NCBI GenBank assembly: GCA_964487795.1
Contig: CAZASI010000001.1
Location: forward strand, 186,001-250,000
DNA length: 64,000 nt
Direction of reading: 5' to 3'
Source: Patescibacterium sp964487795
GTDB lineage: Bacteria > Patescibacteriota > Patescibacteriia > Patescibacteriales > Patescibacteriaceae
The notes under the pieces were generated by a model. That model had not been told where the DNA came from and made no database searches. It worked only from the letters and a program-made list of their open reading frames with translations. This document shows positions 39,996 through 48,086 of this stretch, piece after piece (within the stretch, counting starts at the first letter, position 1; each line of letters begins with the position of its first letter). The position numbers were made by a program, and so were the translations under genes.

Positions 39996-40614
39996 GTTTG
40001 GATTTTAGTAAGTAAATACCCAAGTAAGATAAAGGAGTATACGCTACGCCCATGCCAACTTTATACAGCCACCATGGCAAACTCATTAATAAAATTGTCT
40101 TTAACGGGTAAATACCGGCAAAAGCGACCAACATAAAAACAGCAGTATCTAAAAGCTGAGACCAGATATTAGACAAAGTTGATCTGAGAAAAAAAGATTT
40201 TGTCTTAAATAATTTTTGACTGAAAAAGAAAGTAATAACATCCTGATATTCTCCAATAACAAAGGCCAGTACCGAGGCGATGGAAATCCTGATCGACACG
40301 CTAAAAATAATATTGTAACTGTCTTTGGCCCAAAACGCGGCTTCCGACCAAGGCATCAGGTTTGAAACGATATTATATATCAAGAATAATACTGTCGCAA
40401 TAAAGCCGGCCCAGACAAATGATTTAGCGGTTTCACGATTATATATATAGGCAATCACATCGGTTGTCAGAAAAACAAAAGGAAAGAAAAAAGCGGCGAC
40501 TGATAAATGCGTGCCGAACAAAAACGGCATTAACTTAACACCCAGAGTATTTGAGGCAATTAATGAACTTAGATAAATTGCCAAAGCAATATATAACTTG
40601 CGGTTTGCTAACAT
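39976..40614 (-). CDS. Queuosine-precursor/VUT family transporter (YhhQ-like)
   Basis: 212 residues from the ATG at 40614, six membrane helices. ANRKLYIALAIYLSSLIASNTLGVKL, FLTTDVIAYIYNRETAKSFV and the later SNIWSQLLDTAVFMLVAF segments are typical of the VUT (YhhQ) family, which takes up preQ0/preQ1 or related bases. Substrate in this organism is inferred. A terminator that ends the upstream VanW transcript lies 20-40 nt before its start. Confidence 0.85.
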   Translation of the reverse strand: MLANRKLYIALAIYLSSLIASNTLGVKLMPFLFGTHLSVAAFFFPFVFLTTDVIAYIYNRETAKSFVWAGFIATVLFLIYNIVSNLMPWSEAAFWAKDSYNIIFSVSIRISIASVLAFVIGEYQDVITFFFSQKLFKTKSFFLRSTLSNIWSQLLDTAVFMLVAFAGIYPLKTILLMSLPWWLYKVGMGVAYTPLSYLGIYLLKSKHENTSA

Positions 40615-40632
40615 ATGTTTAGTTTTTAAAAA

Positions 40633-40656
40633 ATAAAAAAACACCCGAAAGGGTGC
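40633..40656 (-). terminator. Terminator after the VanW gene
   Basis: CACCCGAAAGGGTG hairpin followed by a T-run on the minus strand. Confidence 0.65.
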
Positions 40657-40771
40657 CCGTCTTCTTAATAAGCTAAACGCTCCCTTTCGTTATCATGAAG
40701 GAGAGTAAGTATTAGTGTAACTTGACCAAGTTTGTAAATATTTTGTCACTCGCATATCAAGAGTATAACAT

Positions 40772-42625
40772 TTACTGAGCGGATGGCGCAACGCTCGGTG
40801 TAACCGTACCCGTTGAAGCCGGCGGCACTGATCCTTCAGGAGTTTTTTTGGCACCAACTAAACAAACTGCCTGCCAAGGGACGTAATGAGATGTAAAACG
40901 CTTTTCTTTTACTTCACCATTCGCATAGGTAACCTTATAATCGAAATAGGCATCAGCACCGGCATGAGCGCTTTCTGTACAGCGCTTCTTTCCTTCAGGT
41001 AAATCAGTTGTTTCAATAATCTTAGTCGGCGGTGGAGATTTAATATTATAAATAACCGGTTTAGATACTTCAACTTTTCGCTCATCTTTGGTTCCCCAAA
41101 AATCAAATGACAAATCATCTTTGCCCATTCGGGCCTGAATCAAAACATAATGTCCCGTGTCATTAAGGAAACGATAATCAGGAGCAGGGTCGTAAATCGT
41201 TGCGTCAGTTCCGGCCGGCTCATAATATACAACACGGTACGAATGATTTTTTCGCTGTGTTACCGGCAAACCGGAATTAAAAGTTGCTCGAAACATTGTT
41301 GTACCAATCTGGCATAAACCTCCGCCATACTCAGGAATAGTTTTACCTTCTTTAATAACCAATTCTTGTAAATAACCGTTCCTGCCATCAATCTCGCCCA
41401 AGGCTTTCAGTAAAGAAAATTCTTCACCCGGCTTAATAAGTAAACCATGCAAGGCATTGGCTCCGGTTTTAATATTATGTCGACGGTTGGCGGGGGATCC
41501 AGCAAACTTGGATGATCCTGTACCGATTATTTCTTTTAAACCAAGTTCGTCTGCTGTCGCGTCGGTTGCTGCACTTGCTACAGTATCAACAACAATTTCA
41601 ATTTTTTCAGGTTTCTGTTCAGGCCACTGAGTGATACGTTCAGCCGTTTGTTCCATATTAAGTTCTAGACCATCTTGTCCTGCTTGCCATACCGAAACTT
41701 TTGATCCCTCAATAGATAAGCGTGCGTCTTCAGCTTCTCGGTTAACTTTTGGAACAACTTCTTTTTCAAGAAAAATCTTTATTTTTTCAGGGTCTAATAC
41801 TAAGCTCGCCTTGCCCTGCACTTTCGCAAAACCAAGCCACTCTTTCGCATTATCAGTGTCTAGTACCCATTTATTTTTTTCATACCATAATTCAGTTTTT
41901 GGCAATGCAATAAATTCAGGGATCAAGGCCAGTAGTTGCTGGGCTTCCATGGCGCTTAGTTCGGGATATTCTTTTCTGGCTTCAAGATAGACATCTTTTA
42001 GATTTCCTTTCTGAAGCTGCATAACAACTTGCTTTACAGCTGTGTCAAAATTAAGACTTTGTCCTTCGGTTTCGGGAATAATGCTCGGCGTATCATCCTT
42101 AAAACTAACCGAGGCATTTTGTGCTGGATGAATATACGCAGCAAAGTCATTTTCTAAACTTGTTTTTAAATTATCAGTGTCGGCGTTAAGGGCAATATCA
42201 ATCGAACGTTTAGCAAACACTCCACGAAGCTGATCAACGGTATTAAAAACCCAATTTCCGTTTCGTCCAATTGCCCAGGCGCGACGCAGGGTTTCATCAG
42301 AATCAAAAGTTACTGTTTCTAAAGATGGCAAATCAGGATCTAAAATTAGTGTGCTAGACGGTACTTGCGCTACATGATCGGAAAAATGTACGGGAACGCC
42401 GTTTTGAAGACGTTCAATTTCTTCTTCGATTAATGCTCGAGCGTCAGCAGGATTTTTTCCTCCCAAATCTTTTTCTCCCACCATAACACCGAGCATAATC
42501 TTTTCTTTATAGGTTTCTCTAAACACAGCGCCAACAATCAAAGATAAGAATATGAGGGATACAAAAACAGCTGCCGCGATAAGCAGCCAGCTGGGAACAA
42601 GTGCGTGTAGATTATTATGCTTCAT
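40772..42625 (-). CDS. VanW-family cell-envelope protein
   Basis: 617 residues from the ATG at 42625. N-terminal membrane helix (WLLIAAAVFVSLIFLSLIVGAVF), two peptidoglycan-binding-4-like modules (about 50-330), then a VanW domain (about 370-520) with GGGLCQIGTTMFRAT and DATIYDPAPDYRFLN, and a Thr/Pro-rich tail. Probably faces the cell wall and binds or modifies peptidoglycan; its biochemical role is unknown. The conserved Cys of the VanW motif is present. Its start overlaps the stop of the small upstream gene. Confidence 0.88.
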   Translation of the reverse strand: MKHNNLHALVPSWLLIAAAVFVSLIFLSLIVGAVFRETYKEKIMLGVMVGEKDLGGKNPADARALIEEEIERLQNGVPVHFSDHVAQVPSSTLILDPDLPSLETVTFDSDETLRRAWAIGRNGNWVFNTVDQLRGVFAKRSIDIALNADTDNLKTSLENDFAAYIHPAQNASVSFKDDTPSIIPETEGQSLNFDTAVKQVVMQLQKGNLKDVYLEARKEYPELSAMEAQQLLALIPEFIALPKTELWYEKNKWVLDTDNAKEWLGFAKVQGKASLVLDPEKIKIFLEKEVVPKVNREAEDARLSIEGSKVSVWQAGQDGLELNMEQTAERITQWPEQKPEKIEIVVDTVASAATDATADELGLKEIIGTGSSKFAGSPANRRHNIKTGANALHGLLIKPGEEFSLLKALGEIDGRNGYLQELVIKEGKTIPEYGGGLCQIGTTMFRATFNSGLPVTQRKNHSYRVVYYEPAGTDATIYDPAPDYRFLNDTGHYVLIQARMGKDDLSFDFWGTKDERKVEVSKPVIYNIKSPPPTKIIETTDLPEGKKRCTESAHAGADAYFDYKVTYANGEVKEKRFTSHYVPWQAVCLVGAKKTPEGSVPPASTGTVTPSVAPSAQ

Positions 42626-42815
42626 TGTCGCCGAATATTTCATTAAGAAGCTCGCGCGGCGCTTTTCCAGGTTCAGGCGAGCAGCTGATATAGAGGGTCT
42701 GCCCGAGTTCAGGCTTGATAACTAACGACGCAGGAACAGTAAATGTTTCACCAGCCTCGGTTTCAAGCAGGAGTTGCTTGTCTTTTATTTCTTTAATGAC
42801 GGCTGAGACTTCCAT
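42615..42815 (-). CDS. Small beta-rich hypothetical protein
   Basis: 66 residues from the ATG at 42815, placed just past the stop of the Hsp20 gene. Alternating hydrophobic pattern (VSAVIKEIKDKQLLLETEAGETFTVP) suggests a small five-stranded barrel such as an SH3 or OB fold. Unknown function. Its end overlaps the VanW start by about 11 nt, and it is between Hsp20 and VanW in one unit. Confidence 0.65.
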   Translation of the reverse strand: MEVSAVIKEIKDKQLLLETEAGETFTVPASLVIKPELGQTLYISCSPEPGKAPRELLNEIFGDNEA

Positions 42816-42816
42816 A

Positions 42817-43257
42817 CTAAGCATTATCTTTGATGCGAATCGTTGTGTGCTTTGATTTCTTTACTTTTGGTAATATGACAGTCAAAACTCCGTTATGCAA
42901 GGAAGCAGCAACTTTATCACCCCGAACTTCAATTGGCATAATAATAGAGCGAGAAAATTTTCCCCAATAACATTCACGGAAAAGGTAGGAATCAGAGGCA
43001 ACATCTTCATCTAATTCACGAGTGCCACGAATAGTGAGCATGTCATCCACCAGAGAAATATCAATATCTTTACTGCGGGCTCCGGCAATCGTTGATTTAA
43101 CCACGACGGCATCGTCGGTTTGGTAAATGTCAACCGCTAATTGGCCTTCCTCTTCTCCTAGGTTAAACCATGAGTGTTCTAAACCGACTCCGTTCTGCAA
43201 CATAAGGGCGTCGGGCGAACTTGAACGAGGAGACAATAGTTTAAAAATCTTTTTCAT
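42817..43257 (-). CDS. Hsp20/alpha-crystallin small heat-shock protein
   Basis: 146 residues. ATP-independent chaperone that holds unfolded proteins. The alpha-crystallin domain spans about 50-140, with VVKSTIAGARSKDIDISLVDDMLTIRG and the end motif ASLHNGVLTVILPK. The short C-terminal tail carries TTIRIKD in place of the common IxI motif (TIRI). First gene of the Hsp20-small protein-VanW unit. Confidence 0.92.
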   Translation of the reverse strand: MKKIFKLLSPRSSSPDALMLQNGVGLEHSWFNLGEEEGQLAVDIYQTDDAVVVKSTIAGARSKDIDISLVDDMLTIRGTRELDEDVASDSYLFRECYWGKFSRSIIMPIEVRGDKVAASLHNGVLTVILPKVKKSKHTTIRIKDNA

Positions 43258-43329
43258 AGCTAAAAACGGAAAACTCCAATAAGTCTAAATATACAGCAAG
43301 TATAACATAAAAATAACGCAAAAGCGAAT

Positions 43330-43358
43330 TGAAGGATAGCTTCTCTCATGGTACACTA
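43330..43358 (+). promoter_or_regulatory. Promoter of the tandem PilB gene
   Basis: TTGAAG (43330-43335), 17 bp ending in TGG, TACACT (43353-43358). The ATG is at 43393; no Shine-Dalgarno. Confidence 0.6.
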
Positions 43359-43392
43359 ATAGCACAAACGCAAGCCTTTTTGAATTTACATT

Positions 43393-46300
43393 ATGAGTGA
43401 CGCCATACAATCCATTAACGACCTTATCGGCTCAAGCGGACAAAATAAAGTGCTTGATGAGGATACGCTTGAAGGAAAATTTGCCAAAAAACAACGCGAA
43501 ATACAACTTCACGATCTTGAACGTTTAACCGCTACTAAAGCACAAAGCGCGGGTGTCTTATATATCGACCTGCAGGGCTTTCCTATCAGTCAAGAAGCCC
43601 TAGCTATGATTGAAGAATCTGAAGCGCGAGCAATAGGCGTTGCCTGTTTTTATTTTGACGGCAAACATCTAAGACTCGCGGCGCTTGATCCCAAATCACC
43701 TGCTGCACAAGCTAAGTTAACAGAGCTTGAGAATAAATTATTTATAGATAACGGAGAAATCTATCTTGTTTCATCACACAGCATGGATCATGCACTTTGG
43801 CTCTATAAGAGTTTACCAAAAGTTAAACCGGCACCAGCCTCAGTTGAAATCAATGCTGCGCAACTTGAAAAATTTAAACAAGAAATCGATAACTATAAAA
43901 GTCTGGCCGACAAGATAAATACAGTTAACATGAGTGACATGCTTGTTTTACTTATTGCCACGGCTTTAAAAATCGGTTCATCTGACATTCACGTCGAAGC
44001 CGAAGAAAAAGGTGTTATTATCCGCTTGCGCGTTGACGGAGTATTGCAAGAAGCGGCTGTTATTAACAATGACAAATGGAAACGTATAATCTCGCGTTTA
44101 AAAATATTGTCTAAAGTAAAAATCAACGTTGAAAACAAACCGCAGGACGGACGATTTGATATTAATACAACTGATGAGAAAGTTGCTGTTCGTTCATCGT
44201 TTTTGCCAACAGCTTTTGGCGAAAGCGTTGTTATGCGTTTATTGCATTCAAGTTCAATCTCCTTGAGCTTCGAAGAATTAGGCTTAATTAAACATGAATA
44301 TGAACGTTTAGCTGAAGAAGTTGATAAACCAAACGGCCTGGTTCTTGTAACCGGTCCGACCGGATCAGGTAAAACTACGACCTTATACGCGATGCTTAAT
44401 CGTTTAAATAAACCGGGAACAAAAATTATTACCCTGGAAGATCCGATTGAATATCAACTGCCCGGCATTAACCAAAGCCAGGTGGATGAAACCAAAGGTT
44501 ACAACTTTTCTTCAGGACTTCGTTCAGTTTTGCGTCAAGATCCTGACATTGTCATGGTTGGAGAAACACGCGATTTAGAAACTGCAGAAATTGCTGTACG
44601 CGCAGCCTTAACCGGACACTTAGTCTTATCTACTCTGCACACGAACGACGCCGCAGGTGTTATTCCTCGTCTCTTGGACTTAGGCATTCAGCCGTATTTA
44701 TTGTCACCGGCTTTAAACGGCATTGTTGGGCAACGATTAGTTAGGAAACTTTGCACGAAATGCAAAGCAAAGCGCGAAGTCAGCACAGAGGAAGAAGAAA
44801 AAATTAAAAAAATTCTTGCGGTTATTAGTCCGCACGCTAACGTTGATGTTCCGAAAGAACTTCCGGAAATTTATAAAGCTGTTGGTTGCCCGGCCTGTAA
44901 CAATTTGGGTTATAAAGGCAGAATCGGTATTTATGAAATTTTGACCATGGACGCAAATATTAAAGAGTTGACCGCATCAAATGCTCCGGCTTTTAAAATA
45001 TTAGAACAAGCGATTGAAAACGGAATGGTAACAATGCTGCAAGACGGCGTGCTTAAAGTTTTGCAAGGCATTACTTCATTGGAAGAAGTCTATGAGGCAG
45101 CAGGTAAAATGGATTACATTGATAAGCTCTATGATATTGTTGTTTCAAAAACTATCGGACGCGGACTTAAACTAACCGAAGCTGATATGACCTTGGGTCT
45201 CGAGGTTACCAAAGCAATTGGGCAAGATAACGGTCCCTTGCTTGAAAAGCATCACACCAATGAAATTATTAATATTGTCATGGCTGGAGCGCTCGTTGCT
45301 GAAGCCGGCGACGTTCACATCGACCCGACAGAAGAAGGCGTTACGATTCGTTATCGTGTTGACGGAATTTTACACGACGTTGCTAAACTTGGACGCGAAC
45401 ACTATATCCCGTTACTTTCAGAAATAAAAAATACTGCCGGCTTTGCCGCTAACATTAAAAAACCAACCTACGACGGGCGTTTCACTATTTATGAACCGAA
45501 AAGTAAAATCGATTGCCGTATTTCTATTATCATCGGTGGCTACGGCGAAACAGCCGTTATCCGCTTATTAAGCTCACAAGCCAAAACCTTGGAAATGGAA
45601 AAACTTGGTATCAGCTCAGTTTCACTCGATACTATCAACGAATCAATTAAGAAAACTAAGGGTGTTATTCTGACAACTGGTCCGACTGGTTCGGGTAAAA
45701 CTACAACCTTGTACGGCTTGCTCAATAAGCTCAATAATCCAAGTGTTAAGATTATTACAATTGAAGATCCGATTGAATATAATTTGGAAGGCATTATCCA
45801 AACTCAGGTTAATACCGAAGAAGGCTACACCTTTGCCGCAGCACTTCGTAGTTTGATGCGTCAAAATCCAAACATTATCATGGTTGGTGAAATCCGCGAT
45901 GATGAAACCGCTAAAGTCGCGATTGAAGCGGCCTTAACCGGTCACTTGGTATTATCAACCATTCACGCCAATTCTGCTGCTGGAGCAATTTCTCGCTTTG
46001 TCGGACTCGGCGTTGATAAACCATTATTATCAAGTTCAATTGAATGTTCGATCGGGCAACGTTTGGTTAGAAAACTCTGTCCTTTCTGTAAAGTTAAGAC
46101 TGAACTGGACGCGGCGATGAAGCAAAAGGTGGATGAAATGCTCGCACGTATTTCAAAGAATCCAAAAATTAAAATTCCAACCGAACATAACTTTTATAAA
46201 CCGGTTGGTTGCGAAAAGTGTGGTAAGCTCGGCTACAAAGGACGCGTCGGTATTTATGAAGCGATTTCGATGACGCCTGAAATGCAAAAGTTAATCCAGT

Positions 46301-46434
46301 CTGCAGCGGTAACAGAATTAGAAATTGAAAACTTGGCCATTGAACAAGGTTCGATGTTGATGATGCATGACGGAATATTAAAAGCGATGAACGGTGAAAC
46401 AACGATCGATGAAGTCTTCCGCGTAGCAGGCTAA
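43393..46434 (+). CDS. Tandem-fused GspE/PilB type ATPase (two modules)
   Basis: 1013 residues, about twice the usual PilB C-terminal core. Traffic ATPase that powers pilus or type II secretion assembly. Each half has the whole set. Module 1: Asp box DIHVEAEEKGVIIRLRVDG, Walker A GPTGSGKTTT (about 321), Walker B VMVGETRD, His box LSTLHTND and a tetra-Cys zinc site (CTKCKA..CPACNN). Module 2: DVHIDPTEEG, GPTGSGKTTT (about 761), IMVGEIRD, LSTIHANS and CPFCKV..CEKCGK. An N-terminal GspE-like domain precedes module 1. Both halves look active. No other pilus gene is adjacent. Confidence 0.92.
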   Translation: MSDAIQSINDLIGSSGQNKVLDEDTLEGKFAKKQREIQLHDLERLTATKAQSAGVLYIDLQGFPISQEALAMIEESEARAIGVACFYFDGKHLRLAALDPKSPAAQAKLTELENKLFIDNGEIYLVSSHSMDHALWLYKSLPKVKPAPASVEINAAQLEKFKQEIDNYKSLADKINTVNMSDMLVLLIATALKIGSSDIHVEAEEKGVIIRLRVDGVLQEAAVINNDKWKRIISRLKILSKVKINVENKPQDGRFDINTTDEKVAVRSSFLPTAFGESVVMRLLHSSSISLSFEELGLIKHEYERLAEEVDKPNGLVLVTGPTGSGKTTTLYAMLNRLNKPGTKIITLEDPIEYQLPGINQSQVDETKGYNFSSGLRSVLRQDPDIVMVGETRDLETAEIAVRAALTGHLVLSTLHTNDAAGVIPRLLDLGIQPYLLSPALNGIVGQRLVRKLCTKCKAKREVSTEEEEKIKKILAVISPHANVDVPKELPEIYKAVGCPACNNLGYKGRIGIYEILTMDANIKELTASNAPAFKILEQAIENGMVTMLQDGVLKVLQGITSLEEVYEAAGKMDYIDKLYDIVVSKTIGRGLKLTEADMTLGLEVTKAIGQDNGPLLEKHHTNEIINIVMAGALVAEAGDVHIDPTEEGVTIRYRVDGILHDVAKLGREHYIPLLSEIKNTAGFAANIKKPTYDGRFTIYEPKSKIDCRISIIIGGYGETAVIRLLSSQAKTLEMEKLGISSVSLDTINESIKKTKGVILTTGPTGSGKTTTLYGLLNKLNNPSVKIITIEDPIEYNLEGIIQTQVNTEEGYTFAAALRSLMRQNPNIIMVGEIRDDETAKVAIEAALTGHLVLSTIHANSAAGAISRFVGLGVDKPLLSSSIECSIGQRLVRKLCPFCKVKTELDAAMKQKVDEMLARISKNPKIKIPTEHNFYKPVGCEKCGKLGYKGRVGIYEAISMTPEMQKLIQSAAVTELEIENLAIEQGSMLMMHDGILKAMNGETTIDEVFRVAG

Positions 46435-46435
46435 T

Positions 46436-46912
46436 ATGAAAATAGCAGTTATCTCAGACTTACATGACAATCTAGTTTATCTAGATATTTTTTTAAAAAA
46501 TAATAATTCAGATGTTTTATTGATGTGCGGTGATATTGCCAATTTAGAAACACTCACTCAAATTTCGAAATCTTTTTCCGGAAAAATGTATTTAGTCAGA
46601 GGAAACGCAGATACTTTTTATGATGAAGAGATTCCGGAAAATATTATAAACTTAGGCGAAGCGGAAATTATAGAATTAGATTCTAGAAAGATTGGTTTGT
46701 GCCATGAGCCTTTTAAAATTGCAAAGTTATTAGAAGAAAAGCCTTATATTATTTTTCATGGCCATACGCATATTCCCTGGATTGAACAAAAAGAAGAAAC
46801 GATGATAGTGAATCCCGGATCTTTAGGCGGCTGGCGTAATCCCTCAACATTCGCGGTTTGGGATACAAGTCGACCGGCGCCGGAATTAGTGAGGACGGAT
46901 GAAATAATTTAA
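46436..46912 (+). CDS. YfcE-type metallophosphoesterase
   Basis: 158 residues. Calcineurin-like fold with the binuclear metal ligands: SDLHDN, MCGDIANL, VRGNAD (GNxD), FHGHTHIPW and the closing VNPGSLGG. Typical size for the YfcE/MJ0936 family of cytoplasmic phosphodiesterases. Substrate unknown. Starts 1 nt after the PilB stop, so it is co-transcribed with it. Confidence 0.9.
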   Translation: MKIAVISDLHDNLVYLDIFLKNNNSDVLLMCGDIANLETLTQISKSFSGKMYLVRGNADTFYDEEIPENIINLGEAEIIELDSRKIGLCHEPFKIAKLLEEKPYIIFHGHTHIPWIEQKEETMIVNPGSLGGWRNPSTFAVWDTSRPAPELVRTDEII

Positions 46913-46940
46913 AAGGACGTAACCGAAGTTACGTCCTTTT
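46911..46940. terminator. Bidirectional terminator
   Basis: AAAAGGACGTAAC/GTTACGTCCTTTT long stem with T-run; convergent genes end on it. Confidence 0.85.
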
Positions 46941-46959
46941 TTTAAAAAAGTGCTTACTT

Positions 46960-47946
46960 TTACCTTTTGGCAGGTGTAAAATTAAAGAACAATGTTTCGC
47001 CTTTTTCTAAAGTTCTTCCGATAATCTCTTCATCATTCTGCATCATATCGAGAAAAGCATTATATACTTCCGGATCGTCTGTTTTATTTGGCAGATAAAA
47101 AATAAATGCCGAATTAGTTTCAACAAAAGGAAGCAATACAAGATTCTCCTTTGGGTTTTTAATAGTAGCCTCGCCACTTTTTATATCGAAAGAAAATGGA
47201 GGATTTGATTTAAGCCCATACCAAGCCCAAAGCCAGCCGGGGGTTCCTGTATCTTTTGCGTCCACAAACATTTCCTGTAAAACTTTAAAATACCAGTCTT
47301 GAATCTTTTGATTTTCATTCTGTATTAAGATATCAACCTTAATATCACTTCCGCCAACGCTATAGAATGTTTCATCAAATAAAAGTATTGGACTTCCATT
47401 GGTGATTTCAACCCATTGTTGCCGTCTTTTTTTATAGCTAAATTGATAGTACAGTAGAACTCCAATCATCCATAACATATAAACACCAATAGGTATCTGC
47501 CATACAAAAGAAGGCATCTGAGCTGATCTCATTCCTATAGCAAAAAATACACAAATAAGCGCTGAAAGTGACAATGCTACAAGCCCATATAGCGCACGAA
47601 GTCCCCAGGAGTAGCTACGGTATTTTTCATAGCTTTCTTTTCTACGAAGACCCACGCTACTATCAGATGATATATGGCGCCACAAGAAATATCCACCGAG
47701 CTTTTCAAAAATCGACAATGCGAAATTTTTCTCGATAACGGCTTTATTACTATCTTCTTTGTATTTTCTCCATACATCCTTGAATTGATAAAGATTAGTG
47801 AAGACTTCTTTATATTTTGAAGCCGGAACTCCGCCTTGTAGTTTAACACCGGCGATATTCGAAACTTTTTCAACCTTGTTTTCAAGTTGAAATTTCTTAA
47901 CAGGCTCTTCTTGTGAAGAGGCTATCTTTTTTACTAACTGTATCAT
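46960..47946 (-). CDS. Membrane protein, unknown function
   Basis: 328 residues. Cytoplasmic N-terminal part (about 1-115), two membrane segments (LRALYGLVALSLSALICVFFAIGM and FVWQIPIGVYMLWMIGVLLYYQF), then a large C-terminal soluble domain (about 175-328) with ILLFDETFYSVGGSDI. The overall plan resembles membrane proteins of the DUF3137 type but the motif match is not convincing. SD AGGAG about 11 nt upstream and a TTGACA-17-TAATTT promoter (48017-48045). Confidence 0.6.
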   Translation of the reverse strand: MIQLVKKIASSQEEPVKKFQLENKVEKVSNIAGVKLQGGVPASKYKEVFTNLYQFKDVWRKYKEDSNKAVIEKNFALSIFEKLGGYFLWRHISSDSSVGLRRKESYEKYRSYSWGLRALYGLVALSLSALICVFFAIGMRSAQMPSFVWQIPIGVYMLWMIGVLLYYQFSYKKRRQQWVEITNGSPILLFDETFYSVGGSDIKVDILIQNENQKIQDWYFKVLQEMFVDAKDTGTPGWLWAWYGLKSNPPFSFDIKSGEATIKNPKENLVLLPFVETNSAFIFYLPNKTDDPEVYNAFLDMMQNDEEIIGRTLEKGETLFFNFTPAKR

Positions 47947-48016
47947 TGTTAATGTACTCCTGTTTCTTTCCTACTCCTATATTTATACCCTCCCGTTCGG
48001 TTTTGGAGGTAACTGG

Positions 48017-48045
48017 AAATTATCATAAAATTAATACTTTGTCAA
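48017..48045 (-). promoter_or_regulatory. Promoter of the 46960-47946 gene
   Basis: On the minus strand TTGACA (48040-48045), 17 bp ending in TGA, TAATTT (48017-48022). It lies directly after the uvrA terminator. Confidence 0.6.
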
Positions 48046-48048
48046 TAT

Positions 48049-48072
48049 AAAAACAGCCTGACGGCTGTTTTT
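48049..48072. terminator. Terminator after uvrA
   Basis: AAAAACAGCC/GGCTGTTTTT hairpin with T-run on the minus strand. Confidence 0.8.
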
Positions 48073-48086
48073 ATTTTCACTAATTT

